Of a DNA stretch of 23,957 bases, positions 18,657 through 23,957 are shown piece by piece (the first letter of the stretch is position 1; each line of letters starts with the position of its first letter). The position numbers and the translations under genes were made by a program. A model generated the notes under the pieces. That model saw only the letters and a program-made list of their open reading frames with translations. It had not been told where the DNA came from and ran no database searches. Origin of the DNA: Chloroflexota bacterium (GTDB lineage Bacteria; Chloroflexota; Limnocylindria; Limnocylindrales; CSP1-4); contig JADGQH010000009.1 of NCBI GenBank assembly GCA_017881985.1, positions 1 through 23,957 on the forward strand, read 5' to 3'.

Positions 18657-20036
18657 TCACGCGCGGGCGCTGCCCGCCTCCTCGACCGCGGCGGCGCCGG
18701 CGGCGGCTTCAGCGTCCTCGACATGCGGGATCGCCGGATGGTCCGGGTGTGCGGCAAGCCATTCGTCGATGAGCTTCTCGACCACGCGCGACCGGCGCAG
18801 CGAGCTCCGGATGGCCGCCCGGGCGCGGTCCGTGTCGAAGTAGGCGGACAGCTTCGGGTCGTTCGCGTAGCGCTGCCGAGCGCGGGACGCCTCGGCCGTC
18901 ACATCGGCGTCGGTGACCTCCATCCCCTCGGCCTCGGCGATCGCGCCCAGGACGAGGAGCGTCTTCGCGCGCTCCTCGGCACCGGGCCGGAAGTCCGCGT
19001 GGAGCTGCTCGGGCGTCTTGTCGACGGCCTTGCGATAGGCCTCCTCGGTGATGCCCTGCCGCGCCAGCGCGCCGCGCAGCTCGTCGTGCATGACCTCGAT
19101 CTCCTCGTCGACGAGGAGGTCCGGGATCTCGACGGTGGCGTTCTTCACCGCGTAGTCGATGATGCGGTCCGCGAAGCCGTGACGGGCGCGGTCGAGGGCG
19201 TTGCGGTCCAGCCGCGCCCGAACCTCGGACCGCAGGGTGGCCAGGTCGGCGAACTCGCCGAGGGACGCGGCGAACGCATCGTCGGCGACCGGCAGGACCT
19301 TCTCGCGGAGCTCCCGGAGCGTGACGTTGAAGTTGGCCGTGGCGCCCTGCAGGGCCTCCTCCTGGTAGTCGAGCGGGAACGTGATCTCGAACTCGGTCGT
19401 GTCGCCAGGCCGCAGGCCCACCAGGTGCTCCTCGAAGCCGGGAATGAGGCGCTCCTGGCCGATCACGATGGGCATCCGCTCCACCGTGCCGCCCTCGAAC
19501 GGCTCACCGTCGCGCGTCCCGACGAAGCCGATCACGGCCCAGTCGTCGTCCTTGGCGCCCCGCTCGTCCACCGGCACGAGGGCGGCCTGCTGGTCGCGCA
19601 GCTCGTCCACGACGCGGTCCACCTTCGGATCGTCGACGGTGTCGATCTCGGGCGCGAACGGGAAGGACCGGTAGTCGCCGAGCTTGACCTCCGGGCGGAC
19701 CGGGATCGTGGCGGTGTACCGGAGAGGCTGGCCCTCCTCCGCCTGGACGACGTCGATCGTGGGACGGCCGATCGCGAACAGCTCGGTCTGCTCTGCCATC
19801 GCCTCGCGATAGGACCGCTCGACGAGCTGCTCGACGGCCTCGTCGAGGACCGATCCGGGACCCAGCTCGCGCTCGACCATGGATCGGGGCGCCTTCCCGG
19901 GCCGGAACCCGGGGATCCTGGTCCGCTGGCTCAGGCGGCGGGTTGCGTCGACGACGGCGCGGGCCAGGTCGGCGGCGGGCAGCTCGACCTCGAGGAGGAC
20001 GGTGCTCTTCGGGGAGGGGGTGGTGGTGACGTGCAT
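18657..20036 (-). CDS. tig: Trigger factor, ribosome-bound chaperone and prolyl isomerase
   Basis: A 459-residue chaperone acting on nascent chains. The ribosome-docking signature GFRPGKAP is at residues 43-50. The FKBP-type isomerase domain spans about 150-240 (DDWAVIGFVGTRDG ... GFEEHLVGLRPGD). The helical C-terminal substrate domain runs to about 430 and is followed by an Ala/Glu-rich tail. I chose ATG 20036 (MHVTTTPSPKSTVLLEVELP) because it matches the family start; the open frame extends 14 codons further, over a -10-like element. There is no Shine-Dalgarno, and TATACT lies nine bases upstream, so a leaderless mRNA is likely. The tig-clpP-clpX order is widely conserved. Confidence 0.95.
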   Translation of the reverse strand: MHVTTTPSPKSTVLLEVELPAADLARAVVDATRRLSQRTRIPGFRPGKAPRSMVERELGPGSVLDEAVEQLVERSYREAMAEQTELFAIGRPTIDVVQAEEGQPLRYTATIPVRPEVKLGDYRSFPFAPEIDTVDDPKVDRVVDELRDQQAALVPVDERGAKDDDWAVIGFVGTRDGEPFEGGTVERMPIVIGQERLIPGFEEHLVGLRPGDTTEFEITFPLDYQEEALQGATANFNVTLRELREKVLPVADDAFAASLGEFADLATLRSEVRARLDRNALDRARHGFADRIIDYAVKNATVEIPDLLVDEEIEVMHDELRGALARQGITEEAYRKAVDKTPEQLHADFRPGAEERAKTLLVLGAIAEAEGMEVTDADVTAEASRARQRYANDPKLSAYFDTDRARAAIRSSLRRSRVVEKLIDEWLAAHPDHPAIPHVEDAEAAAGAAAVEEAGSARA

Positions 20037-20045
20037 GGCCGGCCA

Positions 20046-20051
20046 AGTATA
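20046..20051 (-). promoter_or_regulatory. Candidate -10 of a leaderless tig transcript
   Basis: TATACT on the minus strand ends nine bases before the tig ATG. Transcription would start within a few bases of the ATG. No -35 match is seen, so the assignment rests on the -10 and the missing Shine-Dalgarno. Confidence 0.45.
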
Positions 20052-20082
20052 CGGGCGGCCCCATGGGCGCGCCCCCACCGGT

Positions 20083-20170
20083 TGGTGGGCAAGGAGGGGG
20101 TCGAACCCTCACGTCACTCACGTGACACCGGCTCCTAAGGCCGGCGCGTCTGCCATTTCGCCACTCGCCC
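20083..20170 (-). tRNA. tRNA-Leu (anticodon UAG)
   Basis: An 88-base tRNA including an encoded CCA end. The acceptor stem pairs GGGCGAG (20170-20164) with CTTGCCC (20093-20087, one G-U); the discriminator is A. The anticodon stem CCGGC/GCCGG closes loop CTTAGGA, with anticodon TAG at 20137-20135, reading CUA (and probably other CUN codons). A long variable arm (GTCACGTGAGTGACGT region) and the TTCGA loop identify a class II leucine tRNA. It lies on the same strand as tig, 46 bases upstream. Confidence 0.95.
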
Positions 20171-20178
20171 GTGGGGCG

Positions 20179-20184
20179 AGTCTA
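20179..20184 (-). promoter_or_regulatory. Candidate -10 of tRNA-Leu
   Basis: TAGACT on the minus strand, eight bases before the mature tRNA 5' end and overlapping the stop region of the gene at 20182-20688. No -35 match is seen. Confidence 0.35.
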
Positions 20185-20688
20185 GCGCGCCGAACCCCCG
20201 TCGCCCGGGCGGTCGGATTCGGCCAGCACGCGCTTCAGCGCCTGCTGGGCAGCCCGTGTCGCGACGGGCGTGGCCATGCCGAGCGCGAACCGGGAGAGGG
20301 AGCGACCCCGTGCCGCCGACTTCCGGTCGCCGGCGGTCGCGTCGAGATAGTCGGCGAAGCCGCGCTCGAGGGCGCCCCGGACCTTGCCGCCGTCGTCGCC
20401 GAGAGCCCGGACGGCGCGATCCACCTGGTCTGGGAGGAGACTCGCCGGCAGCGGCTCCGGCTCGCCCACGACCCGTCGCTTCACGGCCCGGAAGATCCGC
20501 TTCGGGCCGCCCGCCGCGAGGAACGCGGTTCCCGCAACTGCACCGGCGGCCCGTCCCGGATACCGCTTCACCTTGGCCTTGACGTCCACGGCGCTTCGCG
20601 CGGACGACTTCAGGCGCTCGACCTCGTCGCCGAGGCCGGCGCGAGCCGCTACGGCTTCCTGCCGAGCGGCGTCCGTGCGCGCACCCAC
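20182..20688 (-). CDS. Small basic protein paired with a holin-superfamily gene
   Basis: A 168-residue protein from GTG 20688, supported by AAGGAG eight bases upstream. The longer open frame upstream is only a shadow of the membrane-protein gene. It overlaps that gene's 3' end by 40 bases, implying coupled translation. Residues about 14-45 (RAGLGDEVERLKSSARSAVDVKAKVKRYPGR) are helical and charged, then AAGAVAGTAFLAAGG gives one short hydrophobic stretch. This layout resembles DUF3618-type proteins, which often neighbour Phage_holin_3_6/YqjE genes, but similarity is weak by eye. The remainder is Arg/Ala-rich. Possible role: a membrane-associated envelope or stress protein. Function unknown. 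Confidence 0.7.
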   Translation of the reverse strand: MGARTDAARQEAVAARAGLGDEVERLKSSARSAVDVKAKVKRYPGRAAGAVAGTAFLAAGGPKRIFRAVKRRVVGEPEPLPASLLPDQVDRAVRALGDDGGKVRGALERGFADYLDATAGDRKSAARGRSLSRFALGMATPVATRAAQQALKRVLAESDRPGDGGSAR

Positions 20689-21557
20689 TCGATGGTCTCC
20701 TTCGTGGTCTCGATGGTCGTGCCGGGCCAGTAGCGGGCCTTGAGGACGCTCCAGTCGTAGGACCGAAGGGCCATCGCGGCGAATGCCGGCCAGGCGATCA
20801 AGGTGGTACAGATGCCGAGTGCGATCCCCACGCGGACGCTGAACGAGATCGCGAGGAACGCGCCGATCAGCACGCCGGCCACGGCCCCCCCGATCAGCCC
20901 GCCGATGGCACCACCGGCGCCGCCGGCGCGGGCGCCCACGAGGAAGCCCAGGATTCCGACGACGAGCGCACCCAGCGCCAGCCCGGCGACGAGCGTACGA
21001 ACGCCGGCGTCGACCCCGGGGATGACCGCGTCGCCGACCTTCGCGAACCCCTGGTTCGGCCACGCCAGCCCGAGCACGACGGCCACCACGATCCCGAGCA
21101 CGAGCGCCCCGAGGAAGCTCGTCGAGAGGCGGCGCGGCGGGATCTCGAGGGCAGCGAGGATGAGCACGAGCGACAGTGCCACGCAGGAGAGCACGCCGTG
21201 GAGCACGCCCCAGCCGATGCTCCCGAAGAGCCACTCCCCGATGAACAGCGCGGTTCCGACGGGTGCCAGGATCGCCACGAAGATCAGGAGGGCGATCGCG
21301 ACCCCGATGAGGGCGGCAGCCGCCTTCGCCCGCTCGGCGATCTCCGAGAGCTCGGCCTTCGCGAGGTCGACGTGCGAGGTGACAAGGCGGCGTGCGGCCG
21401 CGACGGTCCTGCGGACCTGCTCCTGGAGCCCCGCAGGCGGGTCCGTCGGCTCGGTCGGCGCAGCCGGTCCCGGCGGCGCGGCGGACGCTCCCGGGGCGCC
21501 GGGATCAGGCGTGTCGGTCGGCGGCGTGGACTCGCCGCCCGGCGTGTTCTGGCTCAG
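20649..21557 (-). CDS. Putative holin-superfamily (YqjE/DUF1469-like) membrane protein
   Basis: About 302 residues if started at CTG 21557. The N-terminus is Pro/Gly/Ser/Thr-rich (about 45 residues). LQEQVRRTVAAARRLVTSHVDLAKAELSEIAERAK follows in pieces as an amphipathic helix, then a pair of hydrophobic helices (GVAIALLIFVAIL, VLHGVLSCVALSLVLILAAL), as in Phage_holin_3_6/YqjE proteins. Further segments include a Gly-rich, glycine-zipper-like stretch (GARAGGAGGAIGGLIGGAVAG). Despite the family name these are usually chromosomal membrane proteins, not lysis proteins. GGAGG lies six bases before the CTG, downstream of a -10 at 21596-21591. ATG 21638 would lie upstream of that -10 and adds codons with unusually AT-rich third positions, so I reject it. 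Confidence 0.75.
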   Translation of the reverse strand: MSQNTPGGESTPPTDTPDPGAPGASAAPPGPAAPTEPTDPPAGLQEQVRRTVAAARRLVTSHVDLAKAELSEIAERAKAAAALIGVAIALLIFVAILAPVGTALFIGEWLFGSIGWGVLHGVLSCVALSLVLILAALEIPPRRLSTSFLGALVLGIVVAVVLGLAWPNQGFAKVGDAVIPGVDAGVRTLVAGLALGALVVGILGFLVGARAGGAGGAIGGLIGGAVAGVLIGAFLAISFSVRVGIALGICTTLIAWPAFAAMALRSYDWSVLKARYWPGTTIETTKETIEWVRARTPLGRKP

Positions 21558-21590
21558 GTCCCACCTCCGGCCGCGTGGATCGTGCGGGTG

Positions 21591-21596
21591 ATGATA
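21591..21596 (-). promoter_or_regulatory. Candidate -10 of the holin-like gene
   Basis: TATCAT on the minus strand, with a weak GACGAA at the -35 position (17-base spacer). It would start transcription near 21585, downstream of the ATG at 21638. Bases 21597-21727 hold no other feature I can support. Confidence 0.4.
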
Positions 21597-21727
21597 CCGC
21601 GGACCATCAGGGCTTCGTCGGGCGCCTCCCGGCGGCATGCTGCCGGCTGGGCGCGGCCCGACGGCGGCCAGCGGGCGGCCGGCTCGATCGCTGGTCGGTG
21701 CGGCCGGCCTGACCGCCGGTCTTGGGG

Positions 21728-21733
21728 TACGCT
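21728..21733 (+). promoter_or_regulatory. Candidate -10 of the cNMP-binding-fold gene
   Basis: TACGCT, 27 bases before the ATG at 21761, would give a short leader containing the GGAGG. No -35 match is seen. Confidence 0.35.
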
Positions 21734-21760
21734 GCCGGGACCGTCCCTGGAGGACACTCG

Positions 21761-22240
21761 ATGAGCTCGCACCCGGTCGCGGCAGCCGACATCGGCGGAT
21801 TCGCCCTGTTCCGCGGCCTTCCCGCGGACGAGCGCGAGACGCTCGCCGAGGCAGCAGCCTGGCGCGAGCCGGCCGACGCCGAGGTCCTCTACGTCGAGGG
21901 CGGCCCCGCCACGACGATGTTCCTGATCGAACACGGCCAGGTGACCCTGGGCGTCCAGCGGGACAACCGCCGCGTCATCGTCGGGACGCTCGGACCCGGC
22001 GAGGTGCTCAACTGGTCCTGCCTCCGCGACGAGCCCGTGTCACTCACGACGGCCCGGACGGCCGGGCCGGCACGGCTCCTGGCGATCCCCGCCGATGCCC
22101 TGCTTGCCCTCGTCGGCAGCGGCTCCCCGGCGGGCCGGACCGTCATGCGGCGCCTGTTCGGCGTCGCGGCCGTCCACCTGGACGCCGCGCGCGACCAGAT
22201 GCTTCGCCAGGGCCGGGAAGGCGTGATCACGGCCGGCTGA
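21761..22240 (+). CDS. Stand-alone cyclic-nucleotide-binding-domain (Crp cap-like) protein
   Basis: A 159-residue protein; the ATG at 21761 has GGAGG seven bases upstream, favouring it over the TTG at 21722. Residues about 10-125 follow the Crp/Fnr effector-domain pattern: FALFRGLPADERETLAEAA, then VLYVEGGPATTMFLIEHGQV, a GTLGPGEVLNWSCL turn, and LLAIPADALLALV. The C-terminal helix would be the dimerisation helix. The chain stops before any DNA-binding winged helix, so it is not a standard Crp regulator. The phosphate-binding cassette is not a good match to cAMP binders (GEVLNWSCL in place of the usual GE(I/L)-Arg arrangement), so it may bind another ligand or none. It converges on mrp. Confidence 0.85.
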   Translation: MSSHPVAAADIGGFALFRGLPADERETLAEAAAWREPADAEVLYVEGGPATTMFLIEHGQVTLGVQRDNRRVIVGTLGPGEVLNWSCLRDEPVSLTTARTAGPARLLAIPADALLALVGSGSPAGRTVMRRLFGVAAVHLDAARDQMLRQGREGVITAG

Positions 22241-22249
22241 CCGGCCGGC

Positions 22250-22272
22250 GGCGGCGCCCCCTGCGCGCCGCC
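22250..22272. terminator. Hairpin between convergent genes
   Basis: GGCGGCG (22250-22256) pairs with CGCCGCC (22266-22272) around a 9-base loop, in the 38-base gap between the cNMP-fold gene and mrp stops. It may end transcription from both sides; no U-tract. Confidence 0.4.
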
Positions 22273-22278
22273 CCGTGG

Positions 22279-23352
22279 TCAGCTGATCGTCAACACCGGC
22301 TGCTGCCGGGCGGCGCGCACGCTCACCCGCGCCGCCACGGTCTTGGCGAGCGCAGTCAGCGCCACCGCCGCGGGACCCGGCTCCCGCTGGGCGACAACGG
22401 GAATACCGGCGTCGCCGCCCTGGCGGACGGTGATGTCGAGCGGCACGCCGCCCAGGAACTCGATGTCGTTCTCACGCGCGAACCGCTCGCCGCCACCGCG
22501 CCCGAAGATCTCGGTCGCCTCGCCGCAGTGCGGGCAGATGAACGCGCTCATGTTCTCCACGAGGCCGATCACCGGCACGCTCATCCGGGCGAACATCGCG
22601 AGCGCCTTCTGGACATCGAGGATGGCCACCTGCTGGGGGGTCGTGACGAGGACCGCGCCGGAGATCGGCACGGCCTGCGCCAGGGTCAGCTGCGCGTCCG
22701 AGGTGCCGGGCGGAAGGTCGACCACGAGGTAGTCCAGGTCGCCCCAGGCAACGTCTCGCAGGAACTGCTGGATCGCGCCGCCGACCAGCGGCCCGCGCCA
22801 GACGATCGGCTGGCCGTCGGGGACGAAGAACGCGATGGAGATGACCTTCACGCCGTAGCGCTCGAGCGGGACGATCTTGTTGTCCGCGTCGGCCTTCGGC
22901 ACGCCCTCGAGGCCCATCATGAGCGGGATGTTCGGGCCGGTGATGTCGGCATCGAGCAGGCCGACCGAGGCGCCGGCCTGGGCCAGGGCGACCGCGAGGT
23001 TGGCGCTGACCGTGCTCTTGCCGACGCCGCCCTTGCCCGACGCCACGGCCACGATGTTCTTGACGCCCTCCAGCAGCTGCGGGCCGGCGGCGGGTGCCGC
23101 CCGCCGGACCATCGCGCCCCAGGTGATGGTGGCCTGGCCGACGCCGATCGCGGTGAGCGCAGTACGAGCGTTCCGCTCGATCTCGTCCTTGAGCGGGCAG
23201 GCGGGCGTTGTCAGCTCGATCGTGAGGGCGACATCGGCCCCCTCGATCGAGATGGCCTTCACCATGTTCAGGGTCACCAGGTCGCGGCCGAGCTCGGGCT
23301 CCTGGACGGTGCGCAGGGCGTCGAGGACCGCCCCTTCGGTGAGCGTGGTCAT
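22279..23352 (-). CDS. mrp: Mrp/ApbC-family iron-sulfur cluster carrier ATPase
   Basis: A 357-residue P-loop protein. Residues 1 to about 80 are a MIP18/DUF59 domain (TVQEPELGRDLVTLNMV, then ELTTPACPLKDEIE). The deviant Walker A GKGGVGKST is at 106-114, switch DADITGPN follows, and Walker B is YLVVDLPPGTSD. The CPHCG pair near residue 280 matches the bridging Fe-S cysteines of Mrp/Nbp35 dimers. It assembles or carries Fe-S clusters to target proteins in the cytoplasm. The ATG at 23352 fits the DUF59 start; only a distant GAAGGA lies upstream. The longer open frame (to 23493) crosses the probable promoter. It is a single gene, divergent from the ABC ATPase at the window end. Confidence 0.95.
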   Translation of the reverse strand: MTTLTEGAVLDALRTVQEPELGRDLVTLNMVKAISIEGADVALTIELTTPACPLKDEIERNARTALTAIGVGQATITWGAMVRRAAPAAGPQLLEGVKNIVAVASGKGGVGKSTVSANLAVALAQAGASVGLLDADITGPNIPLMMGLEGVPKADADNKIVPLERYGVKVISIAFFVPDGQPIVWRGPLVGGAIQQFLRDVAWGDLDYLVVDLPPGTSDAQLTLAQAVPISGAVLVTTPQQVAILDVQKALAMFARMSVPVIGLVENMSAFICPHCGEATEIFGRGGGERFARENDIEFLGGVPLDITVRQGGDAGIPVVAQREPGPAAVALTALAKTVAARVSVRAARQQPVLTIS

Positions 23353-23426
23353 CTGGCGAATCAGTCCTTCGAGGGGCGCCGGCCGGCGCGAGTTCCAGGC
23401 CGCGGAGCAGTGCGCCGGGCCACCGC

Positions 23427-23432
23427 ATCGTA
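23427..23432 (-). promoter_or_regulatory. Candidate -10 of mrp
   Basis: TACGAT on the minus strand, 74 bases upstream of the mrp ATG. No -35 match. Bases 23433-23587, between this and the divergent promoter, hold nothing I recognise. Confidence 0.35.
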
Positions 23433-23587
23433 CCCCGCTCCCCGGGAGCGTGCCCCCGGCGCCTCGACCCGCGACGGATCGCGCACCCGCCACGGGAAGC
23501 CGGATTCGGGGCCATCACGCACCGGTCCGACGGATTTCGTAGGAATATGACCCGTCCGCGACGAAAGGCGTACCTCGCACCGGGACG

Positions 23588-23616
23588 TTGACACGTGTTT
23601 CGCTGGGCAATACGAT
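23588..23616 (+). promoter_or_regulatory. Near-consensus promoter of the ABC ATPase operon
   Basis: TTGACA (23588-23593), a 17-base spacer and TACGAT (23611-23616): the best housekeeping-sigma promoter in the window. The predicted start is near 23623, giving a leader of about 115 bases. No operator-like palindrome is seen in it. Confidence 0.75.
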
Positions 23617-23738
23617 CCGCGCCGGTTGCCGCATCGCGGTAGCATTCGCGACCACGCGCCCCCGGTGGCGTGGCTGCGATCCCGGGCGGGTCCATCCCGG
23701 GCCAGGTCCATTCGGCGCGCGAGGAGTGACAACCCCCA

Positions 23739-23957
23739 GTGGCGACCGCGGTTGCAGTCCGGCTCGTCGACGTCGTCAAGAAGTTCGGTGACGTGGCGGC
23801 CGTGGATGGGATCAACCTGGAGGTCCGGGACGGCGAGTTCTTCTCCCTGCTTGGTCCTTCCGGCTGCGGCAAGACGACCACCCTGCGGATGATCGGCGGC
23901 TTCGAGGAGCCGACGTCCGGGCTCATCGAGCTGCAGGGCCAGGACGTCACGTGGCTC
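23739..23957 (+). CDS. ABC transporter ATP-binding protein, PotA-like (partial, cut by window end)
   Basis: The first 73 residues of an ABC ATPase, from GTG 23739. It has the A-loop region (VKKFGDVAAVDGINLEV), Walker A GPSGCGKTT (39-47) and TTLRMIGGFEEPTSG. This pattern fits the importer ATPase group that includes PotA, CysA and MalK; the EFFSLLGPSGCGKTT wording is common in spermidine/putrescine (PotA) types. The rest, including the signature motif, Walker B and any regulatory C-terminal domain, lies outside the window. GAGGAG lies 12 bases before the GTG, rather far. It probably starts an importer operon. Whether it also serves the ATPase-less sugar operon cannot be judged from this fragment. 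Confidence 0.9.
   Translation, partial: MATAVAVRLVDVVKKFGDVAAVDGINLEVRDGEFFSLLGPSGCGKTTTLRMIGGFEEPTSGLIELQGQDVTWL

Noticed and set aside
18636..20138. 500-codon plus-strand open frame opposite tig
   Set aside because: Antisense shadow of trigger factor that also runs across the tRNA-Leu gene.
20689..21234. N-terminal extension of the small basic protein
   Set aside because: This part is the out-of-frame shadow of the membrane-protein gene; the GTG at 20688 has a proper ribosome binding site.
20649..21557. Phage lysis module
   Set aside because: The holin-superfamily name suggested it, but there is no endolysin, terminase, integrase or attachment site nearby.
21637..23550. 637-codon plus-strand open frame spanning the cNMP-fold gene and mrp
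   Set aside because: It overlaps two genes with good start signals and known folds; its own sequence is low-complexity.

Overview
The window is very GC-rich, densely coding bacterial chromosome. It shows no rRNA, phage module, insertion sequence or CRISPR array. A lipoprotein-type sugar-binding protein, a T-box leader on valS, the tig-clpP-clpX order and frequent GTG starts suggest a monoderm-type, high-GC bacterium. My best guess is a soil or freshwater Chloroflexota (Limnocylindria-like), but this rests on gene style, not on a phylogeny.

Layout. (1) 12-1469, minus: three small genes encoding a two-Cys-pair zinc-ribbon protein, an FmdB-type zinc-ribbon protein with a Gly/Ser/Glu tail, and a short helix-turn-helix protein. 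(2) 1470-4812, plus: a promoter, a degraded 3' end of an ABC sugar permease gene, then a GH65 disaccharide phosphorylase fused to a beta-phosphoglucomutase. (3) 4899-7897, minus: valS behind a T-box leader with a GUC (Val) specifier and an intrinsic terminator. (4) 7979-16291, minus: a LacI-family regulator followed by an alpha-glucoside/sucrose operon encoding a binding lipoprotein, two permeases, an amylosucrase and a GH13 alpha-glucosidase. Two copies of GGAACCGGTTCC mark the regulator's own promoter and the operon promoter. A perfect 16-bp hairpin separates the binding-protein gene from the permease genes. (5) 16508-20170, minus: tRNA-Leu(UAG), trigger factor, ClpP and ClpX. (6) 20182-21557, minus: a holin-superfamily membrane protein and a small basic partner overlapping it. 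(7) 21761-23352: a stand-alone cyclic-nucleotide-binding-fold protein (plus) converging on an Mrp/ApbC iron-sulfur carrier (minus). (8) From 23588, plus: a near-consensus promoter and the start of an ABC ATPase cut by the window edge.

How the genes work together. The LacI operon appears to import sucrose or related alpha-glucosides. Amylosucrase would polymerise the glucosyl part into alpha-glucan and release fructose, while the alpha-glucosidase trims oligosaccharides. The GH65-PGM fusion would turn another disaccharide plus phosphate into glucose and glucose 6-phosphate. The permease remnant just upstream suggests this enzyme once had its own transporter. Neither system has a dedicated ATPase in the window. 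I found no clearly undescribed system. The most informative novelties are regulatory (T-box, operator pair, intercistronic hairpin) and the permease fossil.
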